A program made the position numbers and the translations under genes. The notes beneath the pieces are model-generated. The model had not been told where the DNA came from. It saw nothing but the letters and a program-made list of their open reading frames with translations, and made no database searches. Positions 52,350 through 60,479 of a DNA stretch of 64,000 nucleotides are shown here, piece by piece (the first letter of the stretch is position 1; every line of letters starts with the position of its first letter). The DNA comes from Pimelobacter simplex (GTDB lineage: Bacteria > Actinomycetota > Actinomycetes > Propionibacteriales > Nocardioidaceae), in NCBI RefSeq assembly GCF_900114845.1, contig NZ_FOUK01000001.1, forward strand, positions 1,491,436-1,555,435, given 5' to 3'.

Positions 52350-53351
52350 ATGACCACCACCACCTGGACGAGCGCGATCTGGGCGACGGACGCGTTCCGC
52401 GCCGAGCTGCGCGCCTTCGTGTCCGGTGCGGTCGGCGATCCGGAGCGGATCGAGCTCGTCGTCCACCGACCGTGGTCGGCGGTGTGGCGGGTGACGGCGG
52501 CCGGCGGTCGGACGTCGTACGCGAAGCAGAACTGTCCCGGCCAGGCCCACGAGGCCCGGCTCCTCACCGAGCTGACCCGCTGGGTGCCGTCGTACGTCGT
52601 GCCGGTGCTGGCCGCCGATCCCGACCGCGACCTGCTCCTCACCGCCGACCTCGGCCCGACCCTCGCCGCCCGCGGGGGCATCGCCGACATCGACACCTGG
52701 TGCCGCCTGGTCCGCGCCGCCGCCGAGCTCCAGCGCCTCCTCGTCCCGTACGCCGACCGCCTGCCCCTGACCCGGATGAACCCCGCCGACGCCACCACCT
52801 ACGTGGCCGACGCGGTCGGCCGTCTCGGCGCCCTCCCGCCCGGCGACCCCCGCCGCCTGGCCCCCGCCGCGGCCGCCCACCTCGAGGTGATGCTGCCGGC
52901 CGTCGACCGCTGGTCCGACCAGGTCGACGACCTCGGGCTTCCGCTGACCCTGCTCCACAACGACCTGCACGCCGACAACGTCGTCGTCGGCCCTGACGGA
53001 TTGCGCTTCCTCGACTTCGCGGACGCCGTCCTCGGCGACCCCCTCGCCGCGCTGACCGTCCCCCTGACCATGGCCCAGCGCGAGCTCGGCCTGGCTCCCG
53101 ACGACCCCGGCCTGCGCCGGATCGCCGACGCCGCGATCGACGTCTGGACCGACCTCGCCCCAGCCCGCGCCCTCCGCGCGGCCCTCCCCGCCGCCCTCCA
53201 GCTCGGCCGCCTCGCCAAGGTCGAGTCCTGGCGCCGCTGCGTCGCCACCATGACCCCCGGCGAACGCCTCGTCCACGGCGCCGCTCCCGCCGAGCGCCTC
53301 GCCCGTCTCCTGGAGCCGACGCCGATCACGCCCGCCGTCCCACCAGGGTGA
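52350..53351 (+). CDS. APH-family phosphotransferase
   Basis: A 333-residue kinase-like phosphotransferase. The catalytic loop is LLHNDLHADNVVVG and the metal Asp is in LRFLDFADAVLGDPL. It could phosphorylate an aminoglycoside, a sugar, choline or another small molecule; context gives no hint. CACGCT six bases before the ATG may be a leaderless -10. Confidence 0.87.
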   Translation: MTTTTWTSAIWATDAFRAELRAFVSGAVGDPERIELVVHRPWSAVWRVTAAGGRTSYAKQNCPGQAHEARLLTELTRWVPSYVVPVLAADPDRDLLLTADLGPTLAARGGIADIDTWCRLVRAAAELQRLLVPYADRLPLTRMNPADATTYVADAVGRLGALPPGDPRRLAPAAAAHLEVMLPAVDRWSDQVDDLGLPLTLLHNDLHADNVVVGPDGLRFLDFADAVLGDPLAALTVPLTMAQRELGLAPDDPGLRRIADAAIDVWTDLAPARALRAALPAALQLGRLAKVESWRRCVATMTPGERLVHGAAPAERLARLLEPTPITPAVPPG

Positions 53352-53376
53352 GGGATGAGGCGGCGCACCGCGGGGA

Positions 53377-54615
53377 TCAGCGTTGCAGGCGTCGGGCGGG
53401 CGACACCGAGACCAGGGGCTGCTGGTCACGTGCGGTCGACACGACCCGGACGGAGATCCGCTTGCCGCGGTCGGCCTTGCGGGTCTTGTACGTCGCGCGG
53501 GTGGCGGACTTGATCGGCCGGCCGTCCCGCAGCCACTGGTAACGGTGCGCGGCCGCGGGTGCGCTGAGTCGCGGGGCCACCGCTCGCAGCGTCCGGCCGG
53601 CTCTGGCCTTGCCGGCGACTGCGGGGCGTTGCAGGAGGCGCCACGCGGCGGGGAGGACCTTGACGGTGCTCCCGCCGTCGGCGAAGGCGCAGGGTGCCGT
53701 CACCTCCTCGTACCCGACGTACTTGAAGGTCTGCGCACACCTGACGTTCTTGCCGACGTGGCTCGACGTGAGGACCAGCTCGGTGCCCTCGGCGATCAGC
53801 GTGTCGTCGACGTACCAGCTGCTCGTGATGCTGGTGTTGCCGACCTCCGGCGTCACGGTCCCGTCCGTGATGCGGAGCTTGCCGCCAGCGCGAGGGCTGC
53901 CGCTGACGGTCGGACGCTTGGCGATGGCTCGCCTCGCCACGACGTTGTAGCTGGAGTTCCATGTCGTCGTTCGGCCGACGCGGTCGACCGCGCGAACGAC
54001 GAGTGAGTGGAAGCCGTTACCGGTGTAGATGGGGTCGCCCGACGCGAACGGCTGGCCCCGGTGCAGGGCGGTGCACGACACGATCGCTCCTCCGGGATCG
54101 GCACAGGAGAACGTGGCGCGACGCTCCTCGCCCTCGTAGACGCGGCCGAGACTGGTGAAGTCGATGGTGGGGTCGGTGAGGTCGATGCCCACGCCGTAGG
54201 TGCGGGTGGTGACGTTGCCGGCGGAGTCGATCGCCTTCATCGTGATCAGGGTGACCCCCTCGGCGCTGATCGTCCCGTCGATCTGACTGCCTTCCGATTC
54301 GGCCTCGCCCGTCTGAGCACCGGTCAGGCGATACGAGACGCGAGCGACATCGACGTCGTCGGACGCCCGGACCCGGAAGCCCTGCGGCTGGGAGTACCAC
54401 CCGTCCCAGACCCCGGTCCCGTCGCTCGGAGCGATCTCGATGGTGATGACCGGTGGCGTCGTGTCCGGCGCAGCGAGCGCCTGGGCAGGCAGCCCGGCGA
54501 CGGCGACACCGACGCCGAGCATGGTTGCGAGGGCGCGGCGCAGCCGGCGGTGCTCGCGAGGTCGCCGCGGACCCGCGGCGCTGGCGGTCGGGAAGGGCTC
54601 CGGCTTCTCGGTCAT
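53377..54615 (-). CDS. Secreted Ig-like repeat surface protein
   Basis: A 412-residue exported protein. A long basic start precedes the signal segment (TMLGVGVAVAGLPAQALA, ~31-48). The mature part begins with DTTPPVITIEI, an Ig-like/Big domain start, with a second domain near TDPTIDFTSL, and two C-terminal repeats with SWYVDDTLIAEGTELVLTSS and YQWLRDGRPIKSATRATYKT, the pattern of Ig-like domains in actinomycete surface proteins. Cysteines in these domains suggest disulfides. No wall-anchor motif. Third positions are somewhat less GC than neighbours. Confidence 0.75.
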   Translation of the reverse strand: MTEKPEPFPTASAAGPRRPREHRRLRRALATMLGVGVAVAGLPAQALAAPDTTPPVITIEIAPSDGTGVWDGWYSQPQGFRVRASDDVDVARVSYRLTGAQTGEAESEGSQIDGTISAEGVTLITMKAIDSAGNVTTRTYGVGIDLTDPTIDFTSLGRVYEGEERRATFSCADPGGAIVSCTALHRGQPFASGDPIYTGNGFHSLVVRAVDRVGRTTTWNSSYNVVARRAIAKRPTVSGSPRAGGKLRITDGTVTPEVGNTSITSSWYVDDTLIAEGTELVLTSSHVGKNVRCAQTFKYVGYEEVTAPCAFADGGSTVKVLPAAWRLLQRPAVAGKARAGRTLRAVAPRLSAPAAAHRYQWLRDGRPIKSATRATYKTRKADRGKRISVRVVSTARDQQPLVSVSPARRLQR

Positions 54616-54744
54616 GCGGCCACGCTGACCGTCCGGCCGTCCCTGAATCCAGGTGCGCGGGACCCGAGGTCCTGGGACTTCCGAACGGCGCTGCCCCGGC
54701 TTTGCCCCACGAGGGGTGCCCGATAGGGTCCGATCCACGCTCAG

Positions 54745-54818
54745 GGGGCGGTAGCTCAGTCGGTCAGAGCAGAGGACTCATAATCCTTGGGTCGTGGGTT
54801 CGAGCCCCACCCGCCCTA
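54745..54818 (+). tRNA. tRNA with CAU anticodon (elongator Met or Ile2)
   Basis: A 74-base cloverleaf. The acceptor GGGGCGG pairs with CCGCCCT (first pair G-T), the anticodon stem GAGGA/TCCTT carries the loop CTCATAA with CAT at 54779-54781, and the T-arm is GTGGGTTCGAGCCCCAC. Not an initiator (no C1-A72 mismatch, no three GC pairs in the anticodon stem). The TTGGGTCG variable stretch resembles tRNA-Ile2 (lysidine-modified), so the identity Met versus Ile is open. Confidence 0.93.
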
Positions 54819-54851
54819 CCCAGACGCCCGTCCCGGCGGCACACTCGTCGG

Positions 54852-55028
54852 GTGACCCCCGCGACCACCCTCGTCCTGCTGGCGCTGGCCGCCCCGCTCG
54901 TCGCCCTCGCGCTGCTGACCGGCGCGGGGGAGCGGCGGCGCTCGCCGCGGTGGGACGTCGCGATCGTGGCGGGCGCGTTCTTCCCGGTCACGTGGGCGGT
55001 CTGGTACCTGCGCGACGGCCGCGACTAG
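54852..55028 (+). CDS. Small two-helix membrane protein
   Basis: A 58-residue protein from GTG 54852. The first helix is ~5-24 (TTLVLLALAAPLVALALLTG), with a basic loop GERRRSPRW, and the second ~34-52 (VAIVAGAFFPVTWAVWYL). It resembles short actinobacterial membrane proteins of unknown function. Its 3' end overlaps the convergent arsI gene by 4 bp. Codon bias supports a real gene. Confidence 0.65.
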   Translation: MTPATTLVLLALAAPLVALALLTGAGERRRSPRWDVAIVAGAFFPVTWAVWYLRDGRD

Positions 55029-55432
55029 GCCGAGCAGCACCCGGCCTGTGCGACCGAGATCACCGGCGCGTCCGCCAGGACGGCGTACACCTCCCAGCGC
55101 TCGCCGTCCGGCGTCCCGTCCACCCAGAACTTGTCCTGGCGCGCGTAGCAGCAGGTCGTGTCGCGCTCGTCGGTCGACGCAAGACCGTCGCCCCGCAACC
55201 GCTCCTGGACGACGTCGACCGCGGCCGTGTCCGCGACCTCGACGCCGAGGTGGTTGAGGGTGCCGCCGTGGCCGGGGCTCTCGATGAGGACGAGCTTGAG
55301 GGGCGGGTCGGTGACGGCGAAGTTGGCGTAGCCGGGCCGGACCTTGGCGGGTGGCGTGCCGAACAGGCGCTGGTAGAAGGCGATCGAGGTGTCGAGGTCG
55401 TCGACGTTGAGGGCGAGCTGGACGCGGGACAT
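55025..55432 (-). CDS. arsI: ArsI/CadI-family glyoxalase-fold metalloprotein
   Basis: A 135-residue vicinal-oxygen-chelate protein. The metal residues likely include H61 (TLNHLGVEV) and E114 region (WEVYAVL). The vicinal pair C94-C95 in TTCCYARQDKFWV is the methylarsenite-binding mark of ArsI C-As lyases; the C-terminus adds C132-C133. ArsI cleaves the C-As bond of organoarsenicals such as MAs(III) or reduced roxarsone. The CadI group shares this fold. It is divergent from arsR in an arsenic cluster, which supports ArsI. Confidence 0.85.
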   Translation of the reverse strand: MSRVQLALNVDDLDTSIAFYQRLFGTPPAKVRPGYANFAVTDPPLKLVLIESPGHGGTLNHLGVEVADTAAVDVVQERLRGDGLASTDERDTTCCYARQDKFWVDGTPDGERWEVYAVLADAPVISVAQAGCCSA

Positions 55433-55442
55433 GGGCACTCCT

Positions 55443-55509
55443 GACATAGACGAGCATCGATATTGACGCTCACCTTGCTCCCAGACATCGACCGCTGTCA
55501 ACATAGACA
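55443..55509. promoter_or_regulatory. Candidate ArsR operators between arsI and arsR
   Basis: The 78-bp AT-richer gap holds TGTC (55496-55499) with GACA (55506-55509) around six bases, just before the arsR ATG. Nearer arsI, the related words ACATAGAC (55444-55451) and ATCGATATTGACG repeat similar elements. Such paired sites would let ArsR control both directions. Confidence 0.55.
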
Positions 55510-55510
55510 C

Positions 55511-55870
55511 ATGTCGAAGTCTTCGCTCGAGCTCACCCCGGTCGAGACCGTGGCGTGCTGCTCGCCGCTGACCAAGGAGCCGCTGTCCGGTGAGCAGGCC
55601 GAGCGGATCGCGCCGCTGCTCAAGGCGCTGGCCGACCCGGTCCGGCTGCGGCTGCTCTCGCTGGTGGCCTCGCACAGCGACAGCGAGGCGTGCGTGTGCG
55701 ACCTCAACGACGCGTTCGACCTCTCGCAGCCGACGATCAGCCACCACCTCAAGGTCCTCCACGAGGTCGGCCTGCTCGACCGCGCCAAGCGGGGGGTGTG
55801 GGTCTACTACTCGGTCCGGCGCGAGGCGCTCGCCGACCTGGGCGCGCTCATCGGCGGCGTCGCGTCGTGA
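55511..55870 (+). CDS. arsR: ArsR-family arsenic-responsive repressor
   Basis: A 119-residue winged-helix repressor. Metal-binding candidates are C16-C17 near the N-terminus and C61-x-C63 in the CVCDL motif of helix 3. The recognition helix is LSQPTISHHLKVLHEVGLL. Arsenite binding would release it from DNA. The start ATG at 55511 follows the TGTC-N6-GACA repeat by one base. It is first in arsR-aqp-arsC, joined by GTGA overlaps. Confidence 0.93.
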   Translation: MSKSSLELTPVETVACCSPLTKEPLSGEQAERIAPLLKALADPVRLRLLSLVASHSDSEACVCDLNDAFDLSQPTISHHLKVLHEVGLLDRAKRGVWVYYSVRREALADLGALIGGVAS

Positions 55871-56559
55871 CCGCGCCGGCGGACCTCGGACGGCGAGCCG
55901 CCGCCGAGCTCGTCGGTACGGCGTTCCTGGTGGCGGCCGTCGTCGGGTCGGGGATCGCCGCGTCCCGGCTCTCGCCCGGCGATCGGGGGCTCCAGCTCCT
56001 CGAGAACAGCATCGCGACGGGCGCTGTGCTGGTGGCGCTGATCCTCGCGCTGCAGCCGGTGTCGGCGTCGTTCAACCCGGTCGTCACGCTGGTCGAGCGG
56101 GGGCTCGGCCTGATCACGTCGACCGCCGCTGCGGTTCTCGTCGTCGCGCAGGTGATGGGCGGCCTGGTCGGCGTCGTGGTCGCCAACCTGATGTTCGACC
56201 TCGACGCAATCTCGGTCGCCACCACGCACCGCGACGGCGGCGGCGTCCTCCTCGCCGAGGCGGTGGCGACGCTCGGCCTGGTCCTCGTCGTCTTCGGCAG
56301 CCTGCGGACGGGCCGTGCCGAGACCGTCGCGCTCGCGGTGGGCGGCTACATCGCGGCGGCCTACTGGTTCACCAGCTCGACCAGCTTCGCGAACCCCGCC
56401 GTCACGGTGGCGCGCACACTGTCCGACACCTTCGCCGGGATCGCGCCGGGCTCGGTGCCGGCCTTCCTGCTGATGCAGCTCTTGGGGGGAGCGCTCGCGC
56501 TCGCCCTCGTCCGACTGCTCCACATGCCCGTCCCCGCCCCTGTCGAGGAGTCCAGGTGA
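55867..56559 (+). CDS. Aquaglyceroporin (AqpS/GlpF-type, MIP family)
   Basis: A 230-residue MIP-family channel with six membrane segments. The first NPA box is changed to NPV (FNPVVTL) and the second is kept (FANPAVTVAR). It stands where ArsB or Acr3 usually sits. In Sinorhizobium meliloti an aquaglyceroporin (AqpS) does the same job: arsenate is reduced by ArsC and arsenite leaves through the channel down its gradient. It overlaps arsR and arsC by GTGA. Confidence 0.88.
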   Translation: MTAPADLGRRAAAELVGTAFLVAAVVGSGIAASRLSPGDRGLQLLENSIATGAVLVALILALQPVSASFNPVVTLVERGLGLITSTAAAVLVVAQVMGGLVGVVVANLMFDLDAISVATTHRDGGGVLLAEAVATLGLVLVVFGSLRTGRAETVALAVGGYIAAAYWFTSSTSFANPAVTVARTLSDTFAGIAPGSVPAFLLMQLLGGALALALVRLLHMPVPAPVEESR

Positions 56560-56990
56560 CCACCACTCAGCCCACCCCGAGCATCCCGAGCACCCCGACC
56601 GTGCTCTTCGTCTGCGTCCACAACGCGGGCCGCTCGCAGATGGCCGCCGGCTACCTGGAGCAGCTCGCCGGCGGCCGGATCGACGTCCGGTCCGCCGGCT
56701 CCGAGCCGGCCGACCGGATCAACCCGGTCGCCGTCGAGGCCATGCGCGAGGACGGCGTCGACCTCGCCGCCGCCACGCCGAAGGTGCTCACCCCCGAGGC
56801 CGTCCAGGTCGCCGACGTCGTCATCACCATGGGCTGCGGCGACGCGTGCCCCTACTTCCCCGGCAAGAGGTACGACGACTGGAAGCTCGACGACCCCGCC
56901 GGGCAGGGGATCGACGCCGTGCGCGCGATCCGCGACGACATCAAGGCCCGCGTCACCGCACTCGTCGCCGAGCTGCTGCCCGACGTCTGA
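56556..56990 (+). CDS. arsC: Arsenate reductase, low-molecular-weight phosphatase type
   Basis: A 144-residue enzyme reducing arsenate to arsenite. The catalytic P-loop is C20-x5-R26 (VCVHNAGRS). C94 and C98 in GCGDACP form the relay for the disulfide, as in thioredoxin-linked ArsC; the mycothiol-linked type is less likely since the second and third cysteines are present. It is the last gene of the arsR operon. Confidence 0.94.
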   Translation: MTTTQPTPSIPSTPTVLFVCVHNAGRSQMAAGYLEQLAGGRIDVRSAGSEPADRINPVAVEAMREDGVDLAAATPKVLTPEAVQVADVVITMGCGDACPYFPGKRYDDWKLDDPAGQGIDAVRAIRDDIKARVTALVAELLPDV

Positions 56991-57002
56991 GCCGGCCCGG
57001 CG

Positions 57003-57749
57003 CTACTCGCCCCACCCCATTGGGAACACCTCGAACGGCGCCGCGAACGTCACGCCGAGCCGGCTGCCCGTCGTCCGCGCCATGCCTTCGAGGAACTCCC
57101 TCGGGTCCCAGTTCTCCCAGCCCAGTCCGTCGATGTACGCCGCGTGCGCCTTGAGCGAGTCGACCCCGGCGTCGAAGGTCGCGGTGGTGTCGACCGCGTG
57201 CGTGGAGTCGGGCGACCCGAACGCCCACACCTCCCGCACGCCGCCCCAGGGCTCGAGCCCGTCGGTCAGCTGGTCGGCGAAGACCCACCGGTTCCCCGCG
57301 TCCCGGACGGCGTCCACGACCGCGCGCCCGACCGCGATGTGGTCGGCCTGGTTGAGGTTCCGGCCGCCCCAGGTGTCGCGGAAGTTGCCGGTGATCACGA
57401 TCTCCGGCCGGTGCCGGCGGACCGACTCGGCGATCACGGCGCGCAGTGCGACGCCGTACTCGAGGACGCCGTCGGGCTGGTGCAGGAAGTCGACGACGTC
57501 GACGCCCACGACCTCGGCTGACCGGACCTGCTCCTCCTCGCGCACCGCGCGGCACGCCTCGGGGTCGAGTCCGTCGATGCCCGCCTCGCCGCTGGTGACC
57601 ATGCAGTAGACGACGGTCTTGCCCTGCCCGGTCCAGCGCGCGACGGCGGCCGCGGCGCCGAACTCCATGTCGTCCGGGTGCGCGACGACGCACAGCGCGC
57701 GCTCCCAGTCCTCGTTCAGCGGCGGCAGCGGGGCGGGGGTCTCGGCCAT
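57003..57749 (-). CDS. PIG-L/LmbE-family deacetylase
   Basis: A 248-residue zinc deacetylase-like protein. The metal motif AHPDDMEFG is near residue 24 and the later histidine in NQADHIAVG. The family includes MshB and Mca of mycothiol metabolism and antibiotic-pathway deacetylases. Lack of a clear MshB-type length and neighbours prevents a closer assignment. The C-terminal GMARTTGSRLGVTFAAPFEV is typical. Confidence 0.87.
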   Translation of the reverse strand: MAETPAPLPPLNEDWERALCVVAHPDDMEFGAAAAVARWTGQGKTVVYCMVTSGEAGIDGLDPEACRAVREEEQVRSAEVVGVDVVDFLHQPDGVLEYGVALRAVIAESVRRHRPEIVITGNFRDTWGGRNLNQADHIAVGRAVVDAVRDAGNRWVFADQLTDGLEPWGGVREVWAFGSPDSTHAVDTTATFDAGVDSLKAHAAYIDGLGWENWDPREFLEGMARTTGSRLGVTFAAPFEVFPMGWGE

Positions 57750-57761
57750 GGGTCGAGCATG

Positions 57762-58505
57762 TCACTGCCGCAGGCGTGCGCGCAGCCCCATCGCGTCGTA
57801 CGGCGCCCGGCCGCGTGCGTCGTTGTCGAAGTAGACGTAGACGTCGGCCTCCTCCGCCCAGCCGCGGCACCGCTCCGCCCACTGGTCGAGCGACGCGGGG
57901 GCGTACCCGCTCGCGTACAGCTCGGTGTGCCCGTGCAGGCGGACGTAGACGACGTCGCTGGTCACCGCCTCGGCGCGCGGCCAGGTCCCGGGGGAGTCCG
58001 AGACCACGCAGCCGATGTCGTGCGCCCGCATCTGGTCGAGGGCCTCGTCGGTGCAGAAGCTCGCGTCGCGGAACTCGAGGACGTGCCGCACCGGCCACGT
58101 GCCGACCTTGCGGGGCAGCGCGTCGTAGAAGTCGGCGAGCAGCGCCCGGTCGTAGGTGAGCGTGGCGGGCAGCTGCCAGAGCACCGGCCCGAGCTTGGGG
58201 CCGAGCTCGTCGAGCCCGGAGCCGAAGAACCGGGCGATCGGGTCCGCCACCTCGCGCAGCCGCTTCAGGTGGGTGATGAACCGGCCGCCCTTCACGGCGA
58301 GGACGAAGCCGTCCGGCGTCGCCTCCCGCCACTTCCGGTACGACGTGGGCCGCTGCAACGAGTAGAACGAGCCGTTGATCTCGACCGAGTCGACGCGCTC
58401 GGCCAGGTACGAGAGCTCGCGTCGCTGGACCAGCCCTGGCGGGTAGAAGTCACCGCGCCAGGACGGGTACGACCAGCCCGACGTGCCGACGCGGATCTCA
58501 CCCAT
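57762..58505 (-). CDS. DUF72 (YecE-like) protein
   Basis: A 247-residue TIM-barrel-like protein of DUF72. Hallmarks are RVGTSGWSYPSWRGDFYPPG, SVEINGSFYSLQRPTSYRKW and YVYFDNDARGRAP. The start ATG 58505 is followed by a gap of 49 bp to the divergent methyltransferase. Function unknown; the family is sometimes found beside nucleic-acid genes. Confidence 0.9.
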   Translation of the reverse strand: MGEIRVGTSGWSYPSWRGDFYPPGLVQRRELSYLAERVDSVEINGSFYSLQRPTSYRKWREATPDGFVLAVKGGRFITHLKRLREVADPIARFFGSGLDELGPKLGPVLWQLPATLTYDRALLADFYDALPRKVGTWPVRHVLEFRDASFCTDEALDQMRAHDIGCVVSDSPGTWPRAEAVTSDVVYVRLHGHTELYASGYAPASLDQWAERCRGWAEEADVYVYFDNDARGRAPYDAMGLRARLRQ

Positions 58506-58554
58506 CCGCGGGCGGTACCCCCGTCGCGGCCCCGGGACACCTACGCTGCTGGCC

Positions 58555-59616
58555 GTGATCAAGTACCTCGGCTCGAAGCGCACGCTGGTGCCCGTGCTGG
58601 GGGAGATGGCCGTCGCGACCGGTGCCCGGACCGCGATCGACCTGTTCACCGGGACGACGCGGGTCGCCCAGGAGTTCAAGCGGCGGGGGATCGAGGTGAC
58701 GGCGGCCGACCTGGCGTCGTACTCGGCGGTGCTGAGCGACTGCTTCGTCGCGACCGACGCCGGCACCGTCGACCTCGACGCGCTGGACGCCGAGCTGGCC
58801 CGGCTCGACGCGGTCGAGGGGCGCAGCGGGTACGTCACCGAGACGTTCTGCGAGCGGGCGCGGTTCTTCCAGCCCAAGAACGGGCGCCGGATCGACGCGA
58901 TCCGGGACGCGATCGAGCGCGACCATCCCGAGGGGAGCCCGCTGCGACCGGTGCTCCTGACCAGCCTGATGCTCGCCGCCGACCGGGTGGACTCGACGAC
59001 AGGCGTGCAGATGGCCTACCTCAAGCAGTGGGCCCCGCGGGCGCACGCCGACCTGCGGCTGCGGCGCCCCGAGCTCCTTCCCGGCCCCGGTACGACGGTG
59101 CGCGGCGACGCCATGGTCCTGGTGGACGACGTGCCGGCCGTCGACCTGGCCTACGTCGACCCGCCGTACAACCAGCACCGCTACTTCGCGAACTACCACA
59201 TCTGGGAGACCCTCGTCCGCTGGGACGCCCCCGAGCACTACGGCATCGCGTGCAAGCGCGTCGACGTCCGCGAGCGGCGGAGCGTCTTCAACAGCCGGCG
59301 GACGATGCCGGCAGCGCTGGCCGACCTGCTCGGCCGGCTGCGCGCCGAGGTGGTCGTCGTCTCCTACAACGACGAGGCGTGGGTGACGCCCGACGAGATG
59401 ACCCGCTTCCTGCGCGACGCCGGGCACGCCGAGGTGGCGCTGCTCGCCTTCGACAGCAAGCGGTACGTCGGCGCGCAGATCGGCATCCACAATGCGTCCG
59501 GCCAGCGGGTCGGCGAGGTGGGACGGCTGCGCAACGTCGAGTACCTCTTCGTGGCCGGTCCGCCGGACCGGGTCGCCGCGGCGGTCAGCGCGGGCGAGCC
59601 GTCGCTCCCGCGATGA
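58555..59616 (+). CDS. D12-class N6-adenine DNA methyltransferase
   Basis: A 353-residue methyltransferase. It starts with KYLGSKR (K3-R9), the D12-class start. SAM motif I is IDLFTGTTRVAQEFKRRG and the catalytic DPPY is D202-Y205 (YVDPPYNQHRYF). A helical insert (~75-170) is the likely target recognition domain. No restriction endonuclease gene is next to it, so it may be a solitary methylase acting in regulation or protection. TACGCT seven bases before the GTG suggests a leaderless message. Confidence 0.87.
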   Translation: MIKYLGSKRTLVPVLGEMAVATGARTAIDLFTGTTRVAQEFKRRGIEVTAADLASYSAVLSDCFVATDAGTVDLDALDAELARLDAVEGRSGYVTETFCERARFFQPKNGRRIDAIRDAIERDHPEGSPLRPVLLTSLMLAADRVDSTTGVQMAYLKQWAPRAHADLRLRRPELLPGPGTTVRGDAMVLVDDVPAVDLAYVDPPYNQHRYFANYHIWETLVRWDAPEHYGIACKRVDVRERRSVFNSRRTMPAALADLLGRLRAEVVVVSYNDEAWVTPDEMTRFLRDAGHAEVALLAFDSKRYVGAQIGIHNASGQRVGEVGRLRNVEYLFVAGPPDRVAAAVSAGEPSLPR

Positions 59617-60439
59617 GGAGGCGCTCGCCGCGCTGCACGAGCTGCAGCGTGATGTCCTCGGTCCGGCGCACGCCGCCGGGCAGCGCGTAGCGGTAGGTGT
59701 AGCGCACGGTCATCGTCGCCGGCTCGGCCGCGACGGCGAGGATCTCCGGCTCGTCGATCGCGGCCCACACGTCGCGGTACCGCGGGCTCCGGGCCTGGTA
59801 GTCACGGGTCAGCAGCGCGTAGCCGCGGTCCGGGTCGCTGCTCGCGAGCGCCACGTAGTCGCGCGCGAACCGCTCGATCTCGGCGGCCGTCGGCGGCTCG
59901 GCCGAGGGAGCGGCCGCCGGCTGCCGGTCCGGCTCGGGTTCGTCGTCCTCGGTCTGCGACGCGGGTGCCGACGGGCCGGCCGCGGGCGGGTCGTCGTCGT
60001 CCGTCCCGCCGGTGAGGAGGAGCGCTCCGCCGGCCACCCCGAGCGCGGCGATCACGGCGACGCCGGCCAGCACGAGGACCGCGCCGGAGCGGCGCCGGCG
60101 CACCGGCGGGGGAGCGATCCGGGCCCGCAGGTACGCCGCGACCTCCTCGGCCGTCGGCCGCTCGGCCGGGTCCGCGCGGAGGGTGAGCTCGACCAGCGGG
60201 GCCAGCCAGCCGGCTCGGCGGGGGACGACGTCGCCGGTCGAGGCCAGCTGCCCGGTGGTCGCGTGCAGGAGCAGCGCGCCGAGCGCCCACACGTCCGAGG
60301 CCGGGCTCGGGACCGCGTCGTGCGGGGCCAGGCGCGGGTCGTCGGCGACGGCCCCGTGCACCCGGCCGGCGGCATGGGCGGACGCCACGGCCTCGGCGAC
60401 GGGGAGCACGCGGCGCGCCGCGTCGTCGTCCTCGCTCAC
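59585..60439 (-). CDS. Truncated kinase-like membrane protein (pseudokinase)
   Basis: A 284-residue protein from GTG 60439. Residues ~8-110 match only the C-lobe of the kinase encoded next to it. The N-lobe, Gly-rich loop and lysine are missing, and the catalytic loop reads VHGAVADD instead of VHRDVKPSN, so no activity is expected. A helix (~119-142) leads to an outside domain (~175-284) that closely parallels the neighbour (FARDYVALASSDPDRGYALL). It overlaps the methyltransferase gene by 32 bp. It may be a regulator or decoy partner of the intact kinase. Confidence 0.78.
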   Translation of the reverse strand: MSEDDDAARRVLPVAEAVASAHAAGRVHGAVADDPRLAPHDAVPSPASDVWALGALLLHATTGQLASTGDVVPRRAGWLAPLVELTLRADPAERPTAEEVAAYLRARIAPPPVRRRRSGAVLVLAGVAVIAALGVAGGALLLTGGTDDDDPPAAGPSAPASQTEDDEPEPDRQPAAAPSAEPPTAAEIERFARDYVALASSDPDRGYALLTRDYQARSPRYRDVWAAIDEPEILAVAAEPATMTVRYTYRYALPGGVRRTEDITLQLVQRGERLLIAGATARPR

Positions 60440-60479
60440 CGGGCCAACGTAACCTCTTGGTGAGGGTTCGTGCGACGGG

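Noticed and set aside
53377..54738. Extension of the Ig-like protein start to 54738
   Set aside because: The extra codons have no signal-peptide character; the ATG at 54615 is followed by a proper basic and hydrophobic export signal.
58506..58877. N-terminal extension of the DUF72 protein into the methyltransferase gene
   Set aside because: The DUF72 core starts at the ATG at 58505 (RVGTSGWSYP); upstream codons are antisense to the methylase.
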